A stretch of DNA of 64,000 bases from Ehretia macrophylla. Lineage: Eukaryota > Streptophyta > Magnoliopsida > Boraginales > Ehretiaceae. The notes beneath the pieces were generated by a model, which worked only from the letters and a program-made list of their open reading frames with translations, searched no databases and was not told the origin of the DNA. Below, one piece after another: positions 55,271-64,000 of this stretch. The position numbers and the translations under genes were made by a program. Every line of letters starts with the position of its first letter. Positions within the stretch are counted from its first letter, which is position 1. The stretch lies in the NCBI GenBank assembly GCA_037974665.1, contig CM075773.1, positions 66,756,263 through 66,820,262 on the forward strand. The letters are read 5' to 3'.

Positions 55271-56875
55271 TTAAACAGGCTTTGTATCCTTTTTGGTTAG
55301 TAAATACTGCAAAGCTGCGTGGTCCATGTAGATTATTAATTTGGATCCTAGGATATAAGATCTGAACTTATCTAGGGAGAAGACTACAATTAGCAATTCC
55401 TTTTCAGTGGTTGTATAGTTCTTTTGAGCCTCATCTAAAGTTTTGCTAGCATAATATATTACAGTACACAACTTATTCTTACGCTGGTCTAATATAGCTC
55501 CCACTGCATAGTCTGATGCATCGCACATTATCTCAAATGGGCGACTGTAATCAAGAGGTTGGATGATTGGAGCAGATGATAGCAAGGATTTGAGTTTCTC
55601 AAAAGCTTCCGAGCACTTGTCATCAAAGTTGAATTCGGTATCGTGTTCTAGGAGACTAGAGAGAGTTCGGGCTATATGGCTAAAGTCCTTAATGAAACGC
55701 CGATAGAAACCAGCCTGACTAAGGAATAATCGGATGTCACGCACCGTCATGGGTGCGGGAAACTTTTCTATTAGCTCGACTTTGACTGGGTCCACATGGA
55801 TCCCATCCTGTGTAACAACATGACCCAGAACTATACCTTGTCTAACCATGGAGTGGCTCTTTTCCCAACTTAGAACCAGGTTCATTTCAACACATCGGTC
55901 AAGTACTTGTGAAAGATGTGTAAGGCATTCGTCGAAGGTAGCTTCAAATACTAAGAAGTCATCCATGAAGACTTCTAGGAATTTTTCGATCATATCTGAA
56001 AAGAGGGCCATCATATATCTTTGAAACGTCACAGGGGCGTTGCAAATACTGAAAGGCATCCGCCTAAAAGCAAAGGTCCCATAAGGACAAGTAAGTGTAG
56101 TCTTTTCCTGATCCTCAAGAAAGACTGGGATTTGGTTGTATCCCGAATACCCATCCAAAAAGTAGTAGTAGCCTTGTCCGGCTACTCTATCTAGGACTTG
56201 GTCAAGGAAGGGTAAAGGGAAGTGGTCTTTTCTTGTTTTGGAGTTGAGCTTTCTGTAATCAATGTATACACGCCACCTAGTAGTGGTTCGTGTAGAGATC
56301 AGCTTACCCTTGTCATTTGGGACCACTATAATCCTAGATTTCTTCGGTACCAGTTGTACCGGACTTATCCAAGGACTGTCAGAAATTAGGTAGATAATAC
56401 CCACATCAAGCAACTTAATGATCTCCTTGTGGATGACATCACCAATCTTTGGGTTTAGTGTCCTTTGAAATTCTCGAGAAGGAGTAACTCCTTCCTCGAG
56501 ATGAATTCGGTGCTTACACACAAAGGGATCAATTCCTTTCAAGTTTGAAGTTGTCCAACCTATCGCCTTTTTATGTGTACTAAGGATCTCTAAAAGTTTG
56601 TCTTCATGCTCGGGAGTCAAATCCAAGACAATAATGACAGGTAGAGTCTCTTCAGGTCTTAAGTAGGCATACTTAAGATGTTCAGGCAAGGTTTTGAGCC
56701 CCAAAGCTGGTAGAGACTCAATTGTGGGGCAATAAGGAACTTCAGGGAAATGATTTCTTACTTGATCGTCCTTTTCTGGATCAACAACAATGGAAGCATA
56801 GGCGACCATTTCAAGCGACATATCGCATTCAAACAATAGCCATTCAAGTTCGGCTATCTCCTTATCATGAGACAA
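55271..56875 (-). pseudogene. Athila reverse transcriptase and RNase H
   Basis: The longest frame of the element, 534 residues. Visible are RVYIDYRKLNSKTRKDHFPL, YYYFLDGYSGYNQIPV (catalytic Asp), CPYGTFAFRRMPFSICNAPV and the active site EVFMDDFLVF (the MDD form common in Athila), then RNase H with FEIMCDASDYAVGAILDQR, YYASKTLDEAQKNYTTTEKE and IYMDHAALQYLL. A few extra residues between SRIIVVPNDKGKLIS and RWRVYIDY suggest small insertions. The frame ends at KKDTKPV by a frameshift. Confidence 0.93.
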
Positions 56876-56944
56876 GAGTGATTGGGCAAACTCATCAATG
56901 CATGAGTCAATGGTATCGACATGGAAGCATTCTTCTTCCTCATC

Positions 56945-57470
56945 TTAGTTTAACTTGTTGGCTGCATCAGCAACCCTTAACTTCGTTCTCATGTTCCCAA
57001 ATGTTAGTTCTATCATCCACGTCCTATAGTAAATAACAACATCAGCTGTTGCTAGGAAATGTCTGCCGAGTAAAATGGGAGTGGTATTCTTATTATCAGG
57101 GCCTAAGTCCATATCTAACACAATGAAATCCATAGGCAAACAGAAATTCTCCTACTCTGACTAAGACATCCTCTACAATACCTCAAGGTCTTCGCTCAGA
57201 TCTATCTGCCAATCAGAAGGTTACATTTGTTGGTGTCAACTCTCCAAGACCTAGCATTTGGTAAACTGTGTGTGGGATCAGGTTAACACTAGATCCTAAG
57301 TCTAACAAAGCGCTTTCTACCTGTTGGTCATTGATTAAACATGGAATGGTGAAAGCTCTTGGGTCACTACACTTTTGAGGCAGCCCTCTAGTGCAGATGC
57401 TACTAACCTTTTCAATAAGTCGGACCGTCTTAGGAATTGGTTGGTCCATCTTTTTTTCATACACAAATCC
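56945..57470 (-). pseudogene. Athila aspartic protease
   Basis: 57213-57464 includes ESALLDLGSSVNLIPHTVYQ, the DLG-type protease active site of Athila elements, preceded by CSDPRAFTIPC. 56945-57139 continues with PMDFIVLDMDLGPDNKNTTP and ILLGRHFLATADVVI. A frameshift separates the two parts. Confidence 0.88.
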
Positions 57471-57499
57471 TTCAAAAATTTGGCATAGGCAGGGATTTA

Positions 57500-59262
57500 T
57501 TAGATTACCTCTACTAAAGGCAGATTGATCTTAATATCTTTCAGATGCTCTAAGACCTTGAGCTGGTTAGGATTAACACTCGACTTCGGATAGGACAGAG
57601 CTGTTGGGAAAAGTGCTTTGGATGAAGGTTCAACTAAAGGCTCTACCGTTGGGTTTTCATTCCTACGGGAGTTATCAACATTGTTGCTTAAAACCTCGAT
57701 CTCAGGTTCCTCTATCTCCTCAAGAACATCTCTATTTTTCTTTCTAACCTTCTTGTCTATCACTTTCCCACTCCTATGGTAGTTACGGCCGTAGCTTGAT
57801 CGTGGGCGGTCTCAGTTTGGATATTACTACATTGTCCTCGTGGATTTTCCACGGTCTGAGATGAGAGTTTACCCTCATCTGTCTTGCTTAAAGTTTGGGC
57901 CATCTATCCAATTTGTCCCTCAAGTTTAACAATAGACTGTTGCTAAACTTGGACCAATTGTAAAAGTTTATCAAACTTGTCATCAGATGATGACTGTGTA
58001 GGAGGAAGAGCGGAGAAATTGTTCTGTTGTGTTCGGAATGGTTCTTTTTGAACTGGGTACAAACTAGGAGGGTTATAATTTTGTGGCCTTTGATATTGCT
58101 GCTGAGGGAAACGAGACTCAAAATTTCCTTGTTGTTTCTGATATTGTTGTTGAGGAAACTAAGTTTCATGATTCCCTTGTCGCCACGAAAATGCAGGATT
58201 GTGTCGCCAGCCAGAATTATACATGTTTGAATATGGATTGTAATTTCTCGTATATCCTTGAGTAGCGAAGACTTGTTCTTGCATAATTTCAAAAAATTGT
58301 GAGCTGATTGGACAGTCTAGAGTAGAGTTATTTACTGCAGAACATACAACACAAACTTTTGTGATTTGAGGAGTTTGTTGTGAAGAAGTAGACCCTAGAG
58401 ACATGAATTTTTCTAATTGAAGTGCTAGGGCATCTACTTTGTTGGTCAATTAGGTGTTGGAGTTGGAGTTAACCTCATACAATGCCCTCTTTTGGGGGTT
58501 ATGGGTGCTTCTAGTTTCTCTATCTATAGCTGTGTTCTGAAGAGAATCTTCAGCTATATTTTCAATTCTACTCCAAGCTTCGTATGCTGTGAGGTTATAA
58601 AAACCTCCATTACTCATTGTATTAATAATCATTTTCTACTGAGGTGTAAGACCCTTAAAGAAATAATGCAAGAGTTCATGACAGGCAAACCCATGGTGGG
58701 GACACTGATTCTGAAGATCTATAAATCTTTTCCAAGCTTCATGAAAAGGCTCTAAGTCTGACTGCACGAATGACATGATGTCTGTTCGTAGAGTAGTGGT
58801 TCTGGCCATTGGAAAGAACCTGTGTAAGAATTTCTGAACAAGTTATTCCCAAGATGTTATAACTCCTGCGTCTAAATGATTCAGCCATTGTTTGGCTTTG
58901 TCTTTCAAGGAAAACAGAAATAAACGCAGTTGAATAATCTCACGGCTTACATTAGGGATGTGAAGCATAGAACATGCTTCCAAGAATTGAATGATATGAG
59001 CGTGAGGGCTTTCATTGCTCTTCCCATAAAATGAAGGCAAATTCGAAATTGTCCTTGTCTTAAGCTCAAAGTTGACGTTGCCAAGGGCCGGTGGGGCTAT
59101 GGCAAATTCAGGGTTGTAATCGCCCGGAGAGAAATGTTGATGAAGAGTCATTTGTGGGTCAACGGGTCGATAAACGGGTCTATTAACAGGTTGAGCTATA
59201 GGAAGATGTGGTATGTTATGGACATTTTCTTCTTGTTCCGCCATCGAGATTTGGACTCTCAT
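57500..59262 (-). pseudogene. Athila gag
   Basis: The N-terminus (58843-59262) reads MAEQEENVHNIPHLPIAQPV, then FELKTRTISNLPSFYGKSNE and LRLFLFSLKDKAKQWLNHLD, the conserved Athila Gag core. The probable start is the Met at about 59244. The middle (58450-58632, 58159-58449) has AYEAWSRIENIAEDSLQN and CVVCSAVNNSTLDCP, a degenerate zinc-knuckle-like region. 57500-57763 is the acidic Gag C-terminus. At least four breaks in frame. Confidence 0.88.
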
Positions 59263-59705
59263 TCGTGGAGTTTTCTATGGCTCAGGATCAAACCAGGTGA
59301 GTTTCGAATTTATGGAACGACGCCCGTGCATGCAAAGCAAAATAAAATAGAGCTAAGTCCTAGAAGTAGAGACAAAAAATAAGCTAAGTATATTAACTAA
59401 ATACATAAAGTAAACTATGTGCTTTAAATAAAGACAGAAAGTAAACTAAGTACTTAAGTATATACAAAATTTAAACTAAGTACTTAAATTAAAGACATAT
59501 ATTTAAGATAAGTGTATGTGCAAGCTATTCTAACAAAGCATAATATAAACAATGTATGTGCAAGCATTATACAGACAATATACAAATTTATAAGCTATGT
59601 GCAAAATACTTTAAAAGTAGAATTTATACAATTTAACAAATATAGACAATAATTACAACACTGAAAACATGTTCACAGTTTAATTCAAAAACTAAACTAG
59701 ACAGT
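59263..59705 (-). other. Athila leader
   Basis: AT-rich non-coding sequence between PBS and gag. It contains diverged repeats around AAACTAAGTACTTAA on the plus strand (59430-59490). Confidence 0.6.
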
Positions 59706-59726
59706 GCTTCCCCAGCAACGGTGCCA
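59706..59726 (-). other. Athila primer-binding site (tRNA-Asp type)
   Basis: The minus strand reads TGGCACCGTTGCTGGGGAAG, close to the TGGCGCCGTTGCCGGGGA sequence typical of Athila elements. It lies six bases inside the LTR end. Confidence 0.92.
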
Positions 59727-60647
59727 AAAACTTGATGCGATCGGGTTGTGCGTTAAAATGTGTGCAAAATAAACCAAGTTAAAATACCCGCAAGTGCATG
59801 GATCTTTGCAGTGTAGTGTGCTATGAGTGCGGAATCGTACCACAGGGAAGCGCGCTAGCAAGTTGGTGAAGTAGTGTATGAAAGTGTTAAAGCGCTAAGT
59901 GGCAGTTTGTACAGGGCGTTTGTTTTTAACCTATGCTACAACTAAGTTAAATTAACTAAATATGAATACGAGAGATGGTGATCTAGGAGTCGAATATGCA
60001 AATGAGCCTATTAATCTAGGCTCGGTATTCATGTAAGGGTTAAGCTACAAGCATTTAACCTAGTCAATTAACTTAGCTTGTTAAAGTCCCAATTACTAAC
60101 TCTGATGTAGGTGTTGTGACATCTACAAGCATTGGAGCCATAGTATGGAACTGTCCTTGCAACCTAGTGTAAAAGGTCTGTTTCGACTAAGCAATCAACT
60201 TCTCCTTACTTGGTCTAGAAACTAAGGTCTACTTAAAAGCATTACCTTAAGTTCATGGAATCTAAGGTTGTCAAGCTATTTTCGATTCACTATTAAAACA
60301 TGGATACATGGCACGAAAGTAAGCAATCATAACATCTACTAAAAAGTATTATGTTATGAAAGATAATATTTAATAGTAAAGCAATCATATATCCACTAAA
60401 AAGCTTTACATATGAAAGACAATACTAAATTAAAACAAGCCATGTATTGCATTTAAAGCGTATAATTTGAATCCGAGATCGTATATTAAAAGACTAATAT
60501 TTATAATATTCTCCCTTAGATATCAATCTACTCAGACATAATTGAATACAAATTCTATAAATAAAAGAGAGTCAAGAAAGGCTCCCCTGTATTGACGAAC
60601 GCGTATTTTTGATCCCAGAAATTTGAGCAGAGGTACGACGCAAAGTA

Positions 60648-60850
60648 GTTATTCGGGCAGAGCTAATTTCTCCCGAATAAGAACTACTAGGGATAAGTTT
60701 CTCCCGAATAAGAGCTTTCCTATTAAAATCTATTCGGGCAGAACCTCCCCCGGATAATAACTACTTGGGTCAGACTTCTCATTAATAATAGCTATTCGGG
60801 CAAAATTTTTCCGAATAAGAACTACTTAGGTGGGATTTTTCCCGTATCCT
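60648..60850. repeat. degenerate tandem repeats with TATTCGGG and CCCGAATAA modules
   Basis: Alternating TATTCGGGCAGA and CTCCCGAATAAGA modules with TAACTACT spacers occur about five times at about 40-60-bp spacing. The two modules are partly complementary, so the block can form hairpins. Confidence 0.85.
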
Positions 60851-60972
60851 ACTAATTAACTACGACTAAAAACTAACTAGAATTAACTTAGAAATTGATT
60901 AAAAATAAGCAAAATCCAAAATTAATTAAATAATTTGGAGGGAGGGAGGGTCTATTTATAGACAAAAATTCA

Positions 60973-61207
60973 GAGGCGCGCTCGAGCGCCAGTTTGGCGC
61001 TCTTGAGCTCGCCTGGTCTTCAACGGCGAACACGCTGCCATGTGGCTCTTCAAGAAGTTTCCGCGATGGGCACTCGAGTGCCAGTTTGGTGTGCTCGAGC
61101 GCCATCTTGCTCCATTGTTGACTTCGCGACACGTGTATTCTTCCGGAACATTGTGGATTTTCCTGCATGGGGCACTCGAGCGCTAGGAGGGCGTGCTCGA
61201 GCGCCCT
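60973..61207. repeat. three palindromic GC-rich repeats (GCNCTCGAGCGCC type)
   Basis: Three copies about 95-100 bp apart (60973, 61068, 61170), each of the form GGGCACTCGAGYGCCAG, a short spacer, then GTGCTCGAGCGCC. Each copy contains XhoI-like palindromes CTCGAG. This is a strongly GC-rich island inside an AT-rich LTR. Confidence 0.85.
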
Positions 61208-61739
61208 TTTGTTGAGGTTCTGGGTTGAAATTTTGACTTTTGACTGGGCTTTGACCGAACGTTAACCGAGGCGTTACTGAGCTATTTTCAGCGTTTCGAG
61301 TCTGATTACGTGTTAGTTTCAGCCAAAATTTGACTTTAAGGACTCTATTCTTCTACCGTTCCACGTGTTTTCCCTAGTGTTCACTTTTTGACTTGTATTT
61401 GGATCATTTTGGGTCTCATTTCACTGTTTTGACCATCAAAACGATAGAATTTGACTAAAATCACACTGTGCGCAAGGTATTTGCGTTTTGCTCAGAATGT
61501 CGTTTCTACCTGAAAAAGTGATAAGATTCATAAAAAATGGATATTGGTCACTATTCAAGATCATACTACATTGCATCAAAAGTATAAATGTGTTACATTT
61601 ATTCATAAGTTAAGATGCAAATGTAGTACAAAAACCAAGGTTTGAGTACTGCAAATACAGTCATATCAATGGATCCTCTTTGAACAAACTTGAAGGGCTC
61701 AAAATCCCAACTGGGAATTTGGGAGATCCTTTTCAAGTT

Positions 61740-63485
61740 CCCTAGCTGACCTTAAGTAAGAATGTCGTAGACGCTGAGCCAGTGGCCATGGAGCCTCCAC
61801 CGAGCTCAAGGATCGAACAAGTGGGAAAGCTATTGCTTCTTCAGGTCGGGGGAAACAACGTTTTGCCTATTATTAGAGAGACTGTAAATAAATAGTGGCT
61901 GAGGTGAATAAAAGGTTGAATGAATTAGCCATTCCTGAGGACTACATGCTTAGGATTCCAGGTCGGAAAGATCCTGCATACCACCTAGGGACAGATGAGT
62001 ATACCATCTTTGGCTTGGCCTTCAACGTTATCAAGCTGCCTCTTCCCAACTACATAGTAGAAGTCCTCAATTATTATCATCTCAGCCCGGGCCAGGTGGT
62101 ACCTAATGGTTGGCCCATGATGGTGGCCTTCTATGTTTATAGTGACCTGAAGTGAATATTACCGACCCTAAGGCTGTTCAAAAACTACTTCGTCTGCAAG
62201 CCGAACCTAGGGTAAGGATGGTTCCACTAATGTGCCCGGGACAAGCATAACATTATCACATCATGGGTATCCTCCAACAAAGGCTACTACAATAGATACT
62301 ACTTCGTCCAGTCGAGCATGAATTGGGGAGTCTTTCGAGCTTGGATCCATAGCCTGCCCAAGAACATCAACAAGGCTCCCAAGCTATTTGCCCCCGAATA
62401 TGGCCAATCTCACAGTGCTCTTTGCGCCTAAGAACTTGATGAACGCAGACTGGCATCTGGATTGGGAGAGGATTTGGGCCTCTAAGATGTTTGGGTTGGG
62501 ACCACTTAATGATGACAAACTACATCCTGGTATGCTCGAGGATGAGCCCTCTAGAGAGAAATGTTAATCTCGAGTTTTGGACCCGACCTCTCTACACTCC
62601 CGAGCCTCTTTACTTGTTTTATTTTATGGTCACTATTGTGGGGTTCTAACCCTTTTTCGTGTCTTCAGGGATGAGTAAAGCAGCGTCAAAAGGCCAAGAC
62701 ACGGGCTAAGGCTATGGCCATCCAGCTTCTAAAGGCTAGGGCACGGGGCCTACTGGGTCTCAATCGTCGAGGAAGAGGCCCCATAGCGTCACCGAGGATC
62801 CTTCCAAGGCCAGACCAAGCTCACCAAGGAGATGTCTTCCAAGAATGCTTAGAAGGGTGACTCCCTGACCGAAAGAGATTTTCCTAGAGGGTCTCCATCA
62901 ATGAGCCCACTAAAGGCCGATTTGAGAGGGTTTTTCCCTAAAAGAAGAGATCTTGGGCTAGAATCGAAGTCCGAGAGAAACTGCAGGAGATCCTTTGTAG
63001 TGCCCTGAGCTAAGCGGTGTCGCAACCACCTGTGCCTCACGCTACCCTAACCTCTGTAAATGGCCCATCAACCAAGTGGTCGATGCCATGCAGACCACAG
63101 CTACCACAGTAAGCCTCTTTAATAAAAACTTAGTCACCTCCCTTTTCTAATTCTTAGGCTGAGTCCTATATCCTCATCGTGCCCATGCTCTTCACAAAGA
63201 TGCAAAGCTACTTCACTAAGCTCAAATGCTGATACCAGCATATGAAGACCGAGCTATCATAGGACCAGCTCAAAGCTAGGAGGCAGTTCAAGGAGGATGG
63301 GAATGAGATCAAGCACCTGAAAAAAAGAGCTCAAAAAGAAGGAAAAAGAGCTTCAAGCCTTGACCTCGGACGGGGCCAAGTTGTAGGAAGAACACGCGAA
63401 GGAGCTCAAAAAGGTCTGAGGTGAGAAGGTTGCTGCTGAGGGGAAGCTCAAGGGCTTCATTCAGAAGGTTAGGGCCAATGGCGCT
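61740..63485 (+). pseudogene. 'putative gypsy-type transposon' domain protein, copy 2 (3' part)
   Basis: It continues the element begun at 51022. 61895-62155 is an open 86-residue stretch with LNELAIPEDYMLRIPGRKDP, LPNYIVEVLNYYHLSPGQVV and PNGWPMMVAFYVYSDLK. Past a stop come YYFVQSSMNWGVFRAWIHS and PKNINKAPKLFAPE. Around 63185-63480 a Lys/Glu-rich stretch (LKARRQFKEDGNEIKHLKK) suggests a coiled coil. Several stops break the frame. The function of this family in plant LTR elements is not known. Confidence 0.68.
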
Positions 63486-64000
63486 TGTGAAGCCCCACAC
63501 AAAACTCCATATGCATGTTATATCACTTAATACGTATTTATATCGATTTACGTGCATTTGAATGATTTTACGTGCAATTGCATTATTTTACGTGTATTTG
63601 CGTCTACATACGAGATTTTGTGCGCTTTAGATAACGTAGATAATAATTAAATTATATTGTACTATACTAGTTAACCAAATTAGTTAGGAATGGACATAAT
63701 GGCAAACTAACAATACATGTATTGGTTGGAGGGCAAGGTGGTCATTTGGCATGTCAAGATAATATCTCACCTAACAAATACATACAATCTCTACACATAC
63801 AACACACACTAAATCTCTATACACGCACACACATACCAAAAATACCTAACACCCACACACTAGAGAACTCAGCCAAGAGGAGAGAAAAGAAGAGGAAAAG
63901 AGAGAGAGAAAAATAAGAAGAACAAGGAAGATCAAGCCACTCTTAGCCATTTTTTAAACTTGTCTTGCATCCTACAACTTGAGCTAGCCTTCTCTTGCAT
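63486..64000 (+). repeat. chromovirus-type LTR, start only (continues past the window)
   Basis: It starts TGTGAAGCCCC within the coiled-coil coding region of copy 2. From 63697 it closely matches, in reverse complement, the LTR at 1299-3709 (GGTGGTCATTTGGCATGTCA and the following AAGATAATATCTCACCTA). The A-rich region at 63870-63930 matches the GAA-rich part of that LTR. The same family is therefore present at both window ends in opposite orientation. Confidence 0.8.

Larger units (their letters stand above)
53440..61668 (-). mobile_element. Ty3/gypsy retrotransposon, Athila lineage, 3' end missing
   Basis: About 8.2 kb on the minus strand: 5' LTR, PBS complementary to tRNA-Asp as usual in Athila, gag, protease, RT, RNase H and integrase in gypsy order. 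No 3' LTR is present; the element ends against a truncated chromovirus LTR near 53440. Stops and frameshifts in most domains make it inactive. It sits inside the 'gypsy-type transposon' copy 2. Confidence 0.9.
59733..61668 (-). repeat. 5' LTR of the Athila element (1936 bp)
   Basis: On the plus strand TGATGCGATCGGG...AGTCATATCA, giving TGAT...ATCA inverted ends. The length fits Athila LTRs (1.5-2 kb). It contains two internal repeat blocks (60648-60850, 60973-61207), annotated separately. Confidence 0.88.

Noticed and set aside
1-64000. CRISPR arrays, rRNA genes, integrated plant viruses, or a bacterial-type defence cluster
   Set aside because: No regular repeat-spacer array, rRNA motif or viral movement/coat protein was seen. 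All reverse transcriptases found belong to copia, gypsy or LINE elements.

Overview
This window looks like a transposon-rich stretch of a eudicot plant nuclear genome. The base composition is AT-rich. It holds two plant-specific host genes, one of them with six exons and GT-AG introns, and nearly everything else is plant mobile DNA: Ty1/copia and Ty3/gypsy LTR retrotransposons, LINEs, a tRNA-derived SINE, several MITEs and a Pack-MULE-like element. There is no bacterial-style gene organisation, no CRISPR array and no rRNA or tRNA gene. The species cannot be named from the sequence alone.

Host genes. (1) A complete six-exon SWEET sugar transporter (15714-17896, + strand, 289 residues, clade III by residue pattern) with a TATA box about 120 bp upstream of the ATG. 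(2) A single-exon OVATE family protein gene (45260-46264, + strand, 334 residues) with a TATA box and, further upstream, a 74-bp tandem duplication. A third host-derived piece is the C-terminal end of an amino acid permease (AAP family), carried inside a Mutator-like element (46505-47671).

Layout. 1-3709: 5' end of a minus-strand chromovirus-type gypsy element (gag fragment, tRNA-Met PBS, 2.4-kb LTR). 3.7-5.1 kb: simple repeats and MITE-like DNA. 5120-11662: decayed minus-strand copia element (A) with a second, deleted copia element (5628-7307) nested in its RNase H. 11.9-13.1 kb: a MITE and a SINE. 15.6-17.9 kb: SWEET. 18257-18414: hAT-type MITE. 18476-22909: decayed copia B (+). 23229-27809: almost intact copia C (+), one gag-pol frame broken by only two stops. 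29-34.1 kb: copia RNase H relic and a LINE (-). 34.1-35.1 kb: copia gag relic (-). 35140-38497: solo LTR (+). 38.5-41.5 kb: decayed element carrying a 'gypsy-type transposase' domain, LTR-like DNA and a 688-bp MITE. 41.8-44 kb: two long inverted-repeat elements and an orphan RNase H fragment. 45.2-46.3 kb: OVATE gene. 46.5-47.7 kb: Pack-MULE-like element. 48.1-50.2 kb: a small non-autonomous LTR element with three LTR copies. 50.3-50.7 kb: LINE 3' end. 51-64 kb: a second copy of the 'gypsy-type transposase' element split by a truncated chromovirus LTR plus an Athila gypsy element (minus, 5' LTR at 59733-61668), and then by another chromovirus-type LTR running off the right edge.

Target-site duplications were read directly for copia A (CTTCT), the nested copia (ATACC), copia B (ACCTC), copia C (AAAAT), the hAT MITE (AGTAAGGG), the Pack-MULE (TTATTTTTA), the SINE (11 bp, one mismatch) and two TTA-flanked MITEs. 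Those boundaries are therefore firm. Boundaries in the nested 51-64 kb region and around 38.5-41.5 kb are approximate. The two host genes have no visible functional link to each other.
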